From NCBI RefSeq assembly GCF_050563525.1, contig NZ_JBNXUN010000005.1, positions 186,001 through 250,000 of the forward strand: DNA of 64,000 nucleotides. Reading direction: 5' to 3'. Every line of letters begins with the position of its first letter. Position 1 is the first letter of the stretch. The notes under the pieces are model-generated. The model was not told where the DNA came from, made no database searches, and saw nothing but the letters and a program-made list of their open reading frames with translations. The DNA comes from Falsiroseomonas sp050563525 (GTDB lineage: Bacteria > Pseudomonadota > Alphaproteobacteria > Acetobacterales > Acetobacteraceae). Positions 17,192 to 24,353 of this stretch are shown here, piece after piece. The position numbers were made by a program, and so were the translations under genes.

Positions 17192-18412
17192 ATGCATCCC
17201 GACTTCCTGAGCGGTATCCGCTTCACCGATCTCACCTGGGCTGGCGCCGGCCCCTTCGGCACCAAGGTGTTTTCTGATTTCGGCGCCGAGATCCTCAAGA
17301 TCGAGAGCATGTCCCGCCCCGATCCCGTCCGTCGCGGGGGGCCGTTCAAGGATGGCGTCGCGGGGACCAACCGCAGCGGCTACTTCGCCTCCCGCAATAC
17401 CGGCAAGCGCAGCATCTCATTGGATCTGAAGAATCCGGAGGGGCGTGAGATCGCGCTTCGGCTCATCGCGCAATCCGACGTGGTGAGCAACAACTTCGGG
17501 CCGGGTGCAATGGAGCGACTGGGTCTCACCTATGATGAGGTCCGAGCCGTCAAGCCCGACATTATCTACCTCTCCATGCCGATGTACGGCGAGGACGGGC
17601 CGCTCTCCACGCTGCTCGGCGTGGGCATGACGATCGCCGCCGTCACCGGGCTGATGTGGATGACGGGCTATGGCGGTGGCGAGAAGCCGCTCGGCCCCGG
17701 AACGCATTACCCGGACCACGCGGCCAATCCCTACCATGCCGCTTTCGCCGTCCTGGCCGCGCTGCGCTACCGCCGCCATACCGGGCATGGCATGAAGATC
17801 GACCTCAGCCAGGTTGAATCAACCGCGAATTTCGTCGGCGCTTCCATCCTGGAAGCCTCCACGCATGACCGCGAGCCGGAGCATACGGGAAACCGCTCCC
17901 GCCGGGATGCACCGCACAACGTCTTCCGTTGCGCCGGGGAGGACGCATGGTGCGCCATTGCCGTGGAAACCGATGCGGAATGGCTGGCGCTGGCTGCAAC
18001 CATTAACCGGCAGGATCTCGCTACGCGCACCGAGCTGCGCTCGGCCGCAGGGCGCCTGGCCGCGATGGAGGAGCTTGAGGCCGCGGTTACCGCCTGGACC
18101 CGTGCGCGGGGCGCGGTCGAGGCAGCGGGCATCCTGCAGAATGCGGGCGTTCCGGCGGCGCGCGTCTCCTCCGCGCGTGATCTGGTCGAGGAGGATCCGC
18201 AGCTTGCCGCGCGTGGCTACTGGCAGACGTTGGATCATCCGGAGATGGGGCCTTCGCTCTTCACGTCGCCCCCGTTCAACATCGATGGCGAGCGCGTGGA
18301 ACTGCGCCGTCCACCGCTGTTCGGCGAACACACGCAGCAGGTGCTGACAGGCCTGTTGGGCATGAGCGACGCCGAGATCGCCGCACTCGCAGAGAGAAAG
18401 ATCCTCGCATGA
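17192..18412 (+). CDS. Class III (CaiB/BaiF) CoA-transferase
   Basis: A 406-residue CoA-transferase expected to move CoA from a donor such as succinyl-CoA to a carboxylic acid in the cytoplasm. It has the N-terminal VFSDFGAEILKIES, the mid-region NNFGPGAMERLGL, and THYPDHAANPYHAA with the likely catalytic Asp175. The C-terminal RPPLFGEHTQQVL is the usual family ending. A GAAGGAG ribosome site precedes the start. Its stop overlaps the start of the thiolase-like gene by 4 bp. With the preceding Asp-less paralogue it could form a heteromeric transferase, as known for other class III enzymes. Confidence 0.9.
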   Translation: MHPDFLSGIRFTDLTWAGAGPFGTKVFSDFGAEILKIESMSRPDPVRRGGPFKDGVAGTNRSGYFASRNTGKRSISLDLKNPEGREIALRLIAQSDVVSNNFGPGAMERLGLTYDEVRAVKPDIIYLSMPMYGEDGPLSTLLGVGMTIAAVTGLMWMTGYGGGEKPLGPGTHYPDHAANPYHAAFAVLAALRYRRHTGHGMKIDLSQVESTANFVGASILEASTHDREPEHTGNRSRRDAPHNVFRCAGEDAWCAIAVETDAEWLALAATINRQDLATRTELRSAAGRLAAMEELEAAVTAWTRARGAVEAAGILQNAGVPAARVSSARDLVEEDPQLAARGYWQTLDHPEMGPSLFTSPPFNIDGERVELRRPPLFGEHTQQVLTGLLGMSDAEIAALAERKILA

Positions 18413-19605
18413 GCCAAGCCAGCACGGTGCGCGCGGCGCGCCATCCCAGTCCACGCAACAAACGCGCAGCCGCAGTGGTGGGCGTGGGCCACACCGACTG
18501 GGTGGGCGATTGGAAGCGCTGCCGCAATGGCGAGCGGCCCAATGACTCCTACGGCTATGGGCTGGAGGCGTTCCGCAACGCCCTCGCGGATGCGAAGATC
18601 AGTCGCGACGAGGTGGACGGGCTGATCGCAGGCCCGACCACCGCCTATGAGCGCCTGGGCGAACTGGCTGGCATTGACCCACGCTGGGGCGGGCAGGCCG
18701 ACGCCGTGCTTGCCGTCGCGCAGGCCGTGATGGCCATCGAGGCGGGCTATGCCGAGGTTGTGGCGCTGGTCTACGGCAACGACCAGCGCAGCGTCGGCAC
18801 GCAGTATGGCGGGCCCGAGGCGATGGGCGGCGGCGCCTTCCTGTCCTACGTGTACCACTCACCCTGGGGTTTCACCTCGCAGGGCGCGCTCTACGCGCTG
18901 ACGCTGCAAAGCTACAAGCACGCGCGCGGCTTCACCGAAGCCGAGATGGGCGAGGTCTCGGTCGCTCAGCGCGGCTGGTCTTCGATGAACCCCAACGCGA
19001 TCATGCGCAAACCCATCACGCTGGACGATTATCTGGGCTCGGCCTTCGTCTGCCAGCCGCTGCACCTGTTCGACTACTGCCTCATCAACGACGGCGGCGT
19101 GGCGCTGATCATCGCCGAGGCCGAACGCGCCAAGCGCATGACCGACCGGCCCATCTTCATCGAGGGTGTGGGGCGGTCCGACCTCAATCGCGGCGCCACC
19201 AGCCTGGAGCCGCGCATCGACCAGTTCTACCTGCCCGCCCAGCAGGAAGCCGCGGCACAATCCTACGCGGTATCGGGCCTCGGTCCGAAGGACATGGACA
19301 TCCTGCAGGTCTATGACAGCTTTTCGGTCCATGTGCCGCTGGCGCTGGAGGGCTACGGCTACTGCAGTGTCGGCGAGGCTGGCAAGTTCCTGCGCGAAAG
19401 CCGCATCGGCCCCGGCGGCAAGTTGCCCACCAACACCAGCGGTGGCCACCTCAGCGAGACCTACATGCAGGGCTGGGCGCACCAGATCGAATGCGTGCGG
19501 CAGCTTCGCGGTGAATGCGGCGAGCGCCAGGTCGCCGATGCGCGCCATGTCCACTACACCTCGGATGTCGCGGGCAAATGCTTCTCGGTCATCTACGGAC
19601 GGTGA
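18409..19605 (+). CDS. Thiolase-like protein without nucleophilic Cys (SCP2/Ltp2 type; probable aldolase subunit)
   Basis: A 398-residue thiolase-superfamily protein (GVGHTDWVG start, LHLFDYCLINDGGVALIIAE middle, TNTSGGHLSETYMQGW end). In true thiolases a nucleophilic Cys sits near residues 85-100. Here that stretch is GGQADAVLAVAQAVMAIEAG and there is no Cys between about residues 40 and 200. Cys-less members such as the steroid-pathway protein Ltp2 act with a DUF35 partner as retro-aldolases on branched beta-hydroxyacyl-CoAs. The next gene is such a DUF35 partner, so an aldolase is the best inference. The start overlaps the CoA-transferase stop (ATGA). Confidence 0.8.
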   Translation: MSQASTVRAARHPSPRNKRAAAVVGVGHTDWVGDWKRCRNGERPNDSYGYGLEAFRNALADAKISRDEVDGLIAGPTTAYERLGELAGIDPRWGGQADAVLAVAQAVMAIEAGYAEVVALVYGNDQRSVGTQYGGPEAMGGGAFLSYVYHSPWGFTSQGALYALTLQSYKHARGFTEAEMGEVSVAQRGWSSMNPNAIMRKPITLDDYLGSAFVCQPLHLFDYCLINDGGVALIIAEAERAKRMTDRPIFIEGVGRSDLNRGATSLEPRIDQFYLPAQQEAAAQSYAVSGLGPKDMDILQVYDSFSVHVPLALEGYGYCSVGEAGKFLRESRIGPGGKLPTNTSGGHLSETYMQGWAHQIECVRQLRGECGERQVADARHVHYTSDVAGKCFSVIYGR

Positions 19606-19610
19606 GCCCC

Positions 19611-20018
19611 ATGAACGCCATTGACGCCCAGACCCCGCGCCCTGTCATGGGGCTTTACGACCAACCCATGTGGGAGAGCATCAAGACTCGCGGCATGAAG
19701 CTGCAGCGCTGCGCCAATTGCGGGACCTGGCTCTACCCGCCCGGCCCCTCGTGCCCCAGCTGCCTCTCGTGCAAACTGGTCTGGACGCCGCTCTCTGGAC
19801 GAGGGCGCATCGTCTCGTGGGTCGTGTTCCACCGGCATTACCTGCCGGCTTATCCACCGCCCTACAACGCGATAGCGGTGCGTCTGGAGGAAGGACCGAC
19901 CATGATCAGCAACCTGGAAGGCGCAATGCTGGGCGAAGACAGCATGGGGCGCGAGGTGGGTCTGGTCTACGCGATCATGCCGGATGGCGTAATTTTGCCA
20001 CGGTGGTCATTGGCGTAA
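19611..20018 (+). CDS. DUF35 zinc-ribbon/OB-fold partner protein
   Basis: A 135-residue protein with a rubredoxin-like zinc ribbon (C34-x2-C37 and C48-x2-C51) followed by an OB-fold (from LSGRGRIVSWVVFHRHYLP). Proteins of this family form complexes with SCP2-like thiolases or aldolases and channel the acyl-CoA substrate. The gene lies 5 bp after the thiolase-like gene. In-frame upstream ATGs overlap that gene, and the ATG at 19611 puts the family N-terminus in place. Confidence 0.9.
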   Translation: MNAIDAQTPRPVMGLYDQPMWESIKTRGMKLQRCANCGTWLYPPGPSCPSCLSCKLVWTPLSGRGRIVSWVVFHRHYLPAYPPPYNAIAVRLEEGPTMISNLEGAMLGEDSMGREVGLVYAIMPDGVILPRWSLA

Positions 20019-20292
20019 CGGAAAAAGGTGGAGCCTGCCTGCTTGATGAGTGGGTCGGCTCGTTTCGCCAGTCTGTCGGAATGGAGTGAGAATGCCGATG
20101 GATTGGCAAGGTGATTGTCATCACCACGGAGGATGAGAAGGCGTCTGTTTTACCGGTGGCTGGCTATCGGCTCTTGTGCGGCATCTTCAAGATCATCCTG
20201 GGACCCGACGCGAAAAGTGGAGAAGCCTGAATGAGGGCCGAAGTGAAGCCGTCGACGGGGCCTGCGTGACGGACCATGCACCGGGCGAGGTG
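20019..20292. other. Intergenic stretch without a recognised gene
   Basis: Between the DUF35 gene and the metallo-hydrolase there is no convincing full gene. A short plus-strand frame ending at 20230 contains VIVITTEDEKASVLPV and AGYRLLCGIFKIILGPD, which I do not recognise. Base composition is lower in GC than its surroundings, so it may be a remnant of an inserted sequence. No terminator hairpin was seen. Confidence 0.4.
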
Positions 20293-21285
20293 ATGCAGGT
20301 TGCGCCAGGCCTGTACCGCATCTCGTTGCCGCTTCCGTTTCCGCCGAGGCAGGTGAATGCCTGGCTGATCGAGGACGGCGAGGGTTGGCTGCTGGTGGAC
20401 ACTGGCCACGGCACCGAAGCAACACGAGCGCTGTGGGAGGGGATCTTCGCCACTGCACTGCGCGGCCGCCCGATCAGCCGCGTCCTGGTCACCCACTTCC
20501 ACCCTGACCACATCGGTTCAGCCGGCTGGATATGCGCGCGCTGGAAGGCGCCGCTGCTGATGCCGCGTAGCGAGTGGCAGCGAGCCTGGCTGCTGTGCAT
20601 GGACGACCAGCAGGCCCGCGTGGCGCAGCTTGTGGAATTTTACCGAAAAGCTGGCAGCCCGCAGGAGCACCTCGATTTCCTGCGGGCGCGCGGGATGCTC
20701 TACGCGCGCACCGTCTCACCGCTGCCGCGAACCTTCCGCGTGATCGGAGAGGGGGACGTGTTGCAAGTGGGCGGCCGGGATTGGCGGGTGATGATTGGGG
20801 CCGGGCACGCGCCAGAAATGGCCTGTCTGTGGAATGCTGCGGATGGGGTGCTGATCTCGGCGGACCATGTGCTGCCGCGAATCACGCCGAATATCAGCGT
20901 GCAGCCGACGGAGCCCGCGGGGGATCCGCTGGGCGTCTTCCTCACCGCCCTGGCACGCTTTCGCGTCCTGCCCGACAGCGCTCTCGTCCTGCCCTCCCAC
21001 GGCGAGCCCTTCTTCGGGCTGCACGAACGAATCGATTACCTGATCGCACATCACGAGGAGCGGCTGGCGCTGCTGCTGGAGGCAGCTGGCAGGGCAGGAA
21101 GGGTGGGGCTGACTGTGCATGACGCACTCGGCCCGATTTTCACGCGGCCGCTCGACCATGCAGCGCTAGGCTTCGCTCTGTCCGAGGCACAGGCCCACCT
21201 GCACCACCTCACGGCACGGAATCAGCTCATGCCGAGCCTCGATGCGGCCGGAATCCTGCGCTTCGTCAAGCCGGTCGTGGACTGA
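20293..21285 (+). CDS. Metallo-beta-lactamase-fold hydrolase
   Basis: About 330 residues with the MBL metal motif THFHPDHIG (HxHxDH), a second His in GAGHAPEMACLW, an Asp in LISADHVLP and a final His in LPSHGEPFF. Members of this group hydrolyse thioesters, lactones or similar bonds; a thioesterase for the CoA pathway upstream would fit the context but is inference. The start is uncertain: MQVAPGLYRISLPLPF at 20293 matches the family N-terminus, while in-frame GTG codons at 20266 and 20176 are possible. It lies just before an IS3 remnant. Confidence 0.8.
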   Translation: MQVAPGLYRISLPLPFPPRQVNAWLIEDGEGWLLVDTGHGTEATRALWEGIFATALRGRPISRVLVTHFHPDHIGSAGWICARWKAPLLMPRSEWQRAWLLCMDDQQARVAQLVEFYRKAGSPQEHLDFLRARGMLYARTVSPLPRTFRVIGEGDVLQVGGRDWRVMIGAGHAPEMACLWNAADGVLISADHVLPRITPNISVQPTEPAGDPLGVFLTALARFRVLPDSALVLPSHGEPFFGLHERIDYLIAHHEERLALLLEAAGRAGRVGLTVHDALGPIFTRPLDHAALGFALSEAQAHLHHLTARNQLMPSLDAAGILRFVKPVVD

Positions 21286-21289
21286 TCGC

Positions 21290-21975
21290 GACCACGCCGG
21301 TGAGACGGACGATCTCCTCATCGCAGTGGTCGATGACGACGGCGACATAGAGCCAGCCCTTGGCGGTCCAGACGTAGGTGAAGTCGGCCGCCCACTTCTG
21401 GTTGGGACCCGCCGCCTGGTGCCCGTTCGCTCCGGTCCGGCGGCAGGCCACGTCGCCGCGGCCTGGCCCGCAGCGCGCCCTGGCGCATCAACCGCTCGAT
21501 CCTGTGCGGACCGCAATCGACGCCGTCCGCCAGGACGCCGTGCCATACCCGGCGGGCGCCATAGGTCCGGTCACTCGCCAGGAAGCTGGCGCGGGCCAGT
21601 GCGCCGATCCGCTCTTCGTCACAGGCGCGTTGGCTCGGCTTGCGGGTCAGCCAGGCATGGAAGCCGGAGCGCGCTGCACCCAGCGCCGAGCACAACCAGG
21701 GCAGCGGCCAGATACCCCTGTGCTTCGCGATGAAGGCGGACTTCATGTGGCATCCGGTCGATCTCCTGCTGCTCGGGCTTCACCTGCCCAGGACCAGGGA
21801 AGGCATGCCGAGGGTCAGCCTCGGTCTCCCGCATCCACCGGCGCAGCACGCTCTCCGCCATCTCGAGGTCGCGCCAGGCCTGAGTCATCGCCACTCCGCG
21901 ATCCCTGACCAACTTTACCGCCTCGAGCTTGAACTTGCGGCTGAATGTCCTTCGTCCCCTGCAAGGGCTGCGGAT
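21290..21975 (-). pseudogene. IS3-family insertion sequence remnant (orfA/orfB fragments)
   Basis: The minus strand contains pieces of an IS3-type transposase. An OrfA fragment (KFKLEAVKLVRDRGVAMTQA...LRRWMRETEAD) runs straight into an OrfB start (MKSAFIAKHRGIWPLPWLC) with the usual coiled-coil end of OrfA missing. A further segment (SFLASDRTYGARRVWHGVLA) is followed by a frameshift to QKWAADFTYVWTAKGWLYVAVVID. It then stops near 21346, so most of the DDE catalytic core is lost. The element is not active. Confidence 0.8.
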
Positions 21976-22083
21976 CGGGTGAAAAGCCTATCCAGGTGTC
22001 CACCAAACCGGCAGCAGGCCAGATGGACGGATGCGGTTCTGGATGGCAGGCGCGCCCGGTTGAGGGGCCCGCCGCAGCCCGGG

Positions 22084-22770
22084 TCAGGTCAGGCGTTCCA
22101 GCGCCAGCCGCAGGTAATCCGCGGTGCGGCGGTAATGCGCCACCAGCAGCCCGCAGGCCTCCGGCACCCGCCGGGCAAGCGCTGCCTCGGCCAGCGCCTC
22201 GTGCTCCGCCGCCACGTCGCGGGATGGATAGGCGACGGTCAACGCCAGGCCTCGGTAGCGGGCGGCGCGTTCGCGTACCGTCTCGCAGAAGCCGATCATG
22301 GTGGCGGAGGGACAGGCCGCCACCAGGGCCCGGTGGAAGGCCAGGTGCGCGGCATCCCAGGCAGGGTCGTCGCGCGGGCTGGACGGGTCGCTGCGCCGGG
22401 CCAGGCCGCCGAGGCGGTAGCGCGCCACCACCAGCGCCTCCTCCCACGCCGCATCCCCAGCGAGGATGGATTCCCGCAGCGCCACTTCCTCCACCCAGCA
22501 GCGGGCGCGCAGCAGTTCCTCGAATTGCGGCAGGGTCACCGGGGCTGCGCGGAAGCCGCGCTGATCCAGCCGTTCCACCAGCCCTTCCGCCGCCAGGCTG
22601 CTCAGCGCCTCCCGCACCGGGCTTGTGCCTGTACCGTAGGCATCGGCCAGCGCCTGCACCTTCAGCTTCGTTCCCGGTGGCAGCAGCCCGTCGATCAACT
22701 CGGCGCGCAGGCGCCGATAGATCTGCGTCGACAGGGTAGTCGGCTCGGCCTTGGCCGCTGGGCGGGTCAT
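22084..22770 (-). CDS. GntR-family regulator with FCD domain
   Basis: A 228-residue regulator: winged helix-turn-helix in residues 10-75 (LKVQALADAYGTGTSPVREA), then an FCD domain with Asp/His residues (DPAWDAAHLAFHRALVAACP) and the C-terminal LLVAHYRRTADYLRLALE. It is divergent from the Bug receptor and Mo hydroxylase operon, with the AAAATCGATTTT palindrome between them, and most likely represses that operon. The start at 22770 is chosen because an open frame continuing upstream overlaps the divergent gene. Confidence 0.88.
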   Translation of the reverse strand: MTRPAAKAEPTTLSTQIYRRLRAELIDGLLPPGTKLKVQALADAYGTGTSPVREALSSLAAEGLVERLDQRGFRAAPVTLPQFEELLRARCWVEEVALRESILAGDAAWEEALVVARYRLGGLARRSDPSSPRDDPAWDAAHLAFHRALVAACPSATMIGFCETVRERAARYRGLALTVAYPSRDVAAEHEALAEAALARRVPEACGLLVAHYRRTADYLRLALERLT

Positions 22771-22852
22771 GCCCCGACATAGCCGCGCCGTCCCGCGCCA
22801 GCCAAGCCCATTGCGCCAACCCGATCGTCGACATAACGTGGCGCCCATAAGA

Positions 22853-22864
22853 AAAATCGATTTT
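22853..22864. promoter_or_regulatory. Perfect 12-bp palindrome AAAATCGATTTT (candidate operator)
   Basis: A perfect palindrome in the 153-bp gap between the divergent GntR and Bug genes, 59 bp before the Bug start and standing out as AT-rich. It is a reasonable binding site for the adjacent FCD regulator. It differs from the ATATAAAAT half-site of the other GntR module, consistent with two separate regulators. Confidence 0.45.
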
Positions 22865-22923
22865 GCTGGCAGCAGCCTTATCACCTCCCTGCCGCCGGTG
22901 GTCATCGAGGGAAAGGAAATGCC

Positions 22924-23892
22924 ATGTTCACCCGCCGCAGCCTTGCCGCACTCGCCGGATCGGCCCTCGCCGCGCCACGCCTGGCCAGCGCCCAGGCCGC
23001 CTGGCCGAACCGCCCCGTCCGCATCATCATCCCCTTCGCCGCCAGCGGCGGCGCCGATACCTTCACTCGCCTGCTGACGGAGCCCCTGGGCGAGGCCTTC
23101 GGCCAGCCCTTCGTGGTGGAGAACCGGCCGGGCGGTGGCGGCGTCATTGGCACCGATGCCGTGGTGCGGTCTGCCCCCGACGGCCACACGCTGATGATGC
23201 TGACGGTGACCCATACGGCGAACGAGACGCTGCTGCCAAACCGCCCCTACGTGCTGATGCGGGACCTCGTCCCCGTCGCCTGTCTCAACCGCACCTACCA
23301 GGTACTGGTGGTGCATTCGGACGTGCCGGCGCGCAGCGTCGCCGAGCTTGTCGCCTTGGCCAAGGCGCGGCCCGGCGCGATGGACTACGCTTCCTCCGGC
23401 CCGGGCACCCCCTACCACATCGCCTTCGAGGTGTTCCGCCATGCCGCCGGCATCGAGGTGCAGCACGTGCCGTTCCGCCTCAGCGGCGACGCCCGCAACG
23501 CGGTAGCCGGTGGCACCGTGCCGATGATGTTCGACGGCATCGCCACCATGATGCCGCTGATTCAAAGCGGCCGCGTTCGTGCCCTGGGCACCACCGGCCT
23601 CGTGCGCTCCTCCCTGATGGCGGATACGCCAACCATTGCGGAGACGCTGCCGGGTTTCCAGCAGGTCGGCTTCAACGGCGTCATGGCGCCGGCCGGCACC
23701 CCGCGGGAGGTGGTGGAGAAGCTCAATGCCGCGGTGAACCGCATCCTGGGCACCGCCTCCATCCAGGCCGCCTTCGCCCGCCTCGGCGCCGAGATCGCCC
23801 CGATGACCGTCGCGGAGTACGACACGCTGCTGCGCGAGGACATCGAGCGCCGCCGCGAGTGGATCCGCCTCGCGGGCATCCAGCCGACATGA
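22924..23892 (+). CDS. Bug/TctC-family periplasmic solute receptor
   Basis: A 322-residue receptor with a signal peptide (RRSLAALAGSALAAPRLASA). It has the Bug signature WPNRPVRIIIPFAASGGADT, the VVENRPGGGGVIGTDAV loop and the C-terminal GFNGVMAPAGTPREVVEKLN. Bug receptors bind carboxylic acids or amides; many have no dedicated TctAB membrane partners, and none is seen here. Its stop overlaps the start of the iron-sulfur gene by 4 bp, so receptor and Mo hydroxylase are co-translated. The ligand may be the hydroxylase substrate, for example a heteroaromatic acid; that is inference. Confidence 0.92.
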   Translation: MFTRRSLAALAGSALAAPRLASAQAAWPNRPVRIIIPFAASGGADTFTRLLTEPLGEAFGQPFVVENRPGGGGVIGTDAVVRSAPDGHTLMMLTVTHTANETLLPNRPYVLMRDLVPVACLNRTYQVLVVHSDVPARSVAELVALAKARPGAMDYASSGPGTPYHIAFEVFRHAAGIEVQHVPFRLSGDARNAVAGGTVPMMFDGIATMMPLIQSGRVRALGTTGLVRSSLMADTPTIAETLPGFQQVGFNGVMAPAGTPREVVEKLNAAVNRILGTASIQAAFARLGAEIAPMTVAEYDTLLREDIERRREWIRLAGIQPT

Positions 23893-24353
23893 GCATTGCC
23901 TTCCGGCTGAACGGCGCCGCCGTCCAACTCGACGTGGCGGAAGACATGCCACTGCTGGCCGCGCTGCGCGGCCCGGCGGGCCTGTCCGGCCCGCATTTCG
24001 GCTGCGCCGCCGAAGCCTGTGGCGCCTGCGCCGTGCTGCTGGACGGCAGGCCCACCATGTCCTGCGCCCTGCCCAGCGGCAGCGTCGCCGGCCGGGAGGT
24101 CACCACCGTCGAGGGGCTGGGCACGCCGGAGGCGCCGCATCCCCTACAGTCCGCCTTCCTGGCCGAGCAGGCCGGCCAGTGCGGCTATTGCCTGCCTGGC
24201 ATCCTGGTGGCCTCCGCCGCCCTGCTGCGCGACAACCCGGCCCCGGATGCCACCGCGATCCGCCAGGCGCTGGACCCGCATCTGTGTCGCTGCGGCAGCC
24301 ACAACCGCATCATCCGCGCCGTGCTGCGCGCAGCCCGGGAGATGGCGGCATGA
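23889..24353 (+). CDS. Molybdenum hydroxylase small subunit, 2x[2Fe-2S] (IorA/NicA type)
   Basis: A 154-residue electron-transfer subunit of the xanthine-oxidase family. The N-terminal plant-type cluster motif is FGCAAEACGACAVLLDG with the last Cys in TMSCALP. The C-terminal cluster has QCGYC and HLCRCGSH. It relays electrons from the Mo centre of the next gene product. Overlaps of 4 bp on both sides show tight coupling. No FAD subunit is encoded, as in two-subunit enzymes that donate electrons to cytochromes. Confidence 0.93.
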   Translation: MSIAFRLNGAAVQLDVAEDMPLLAALRGPAGLSGPHFGCAAEACGACAVLLDGRPTMSCALPSGSVAGREVTTVEGLGTPEAPHPLQSAFLAEQAGQCGYCLPGILVASAALLRDNPAPDATAIRQALDPHLCRCGSHNRIIRAVLRAAREMAA

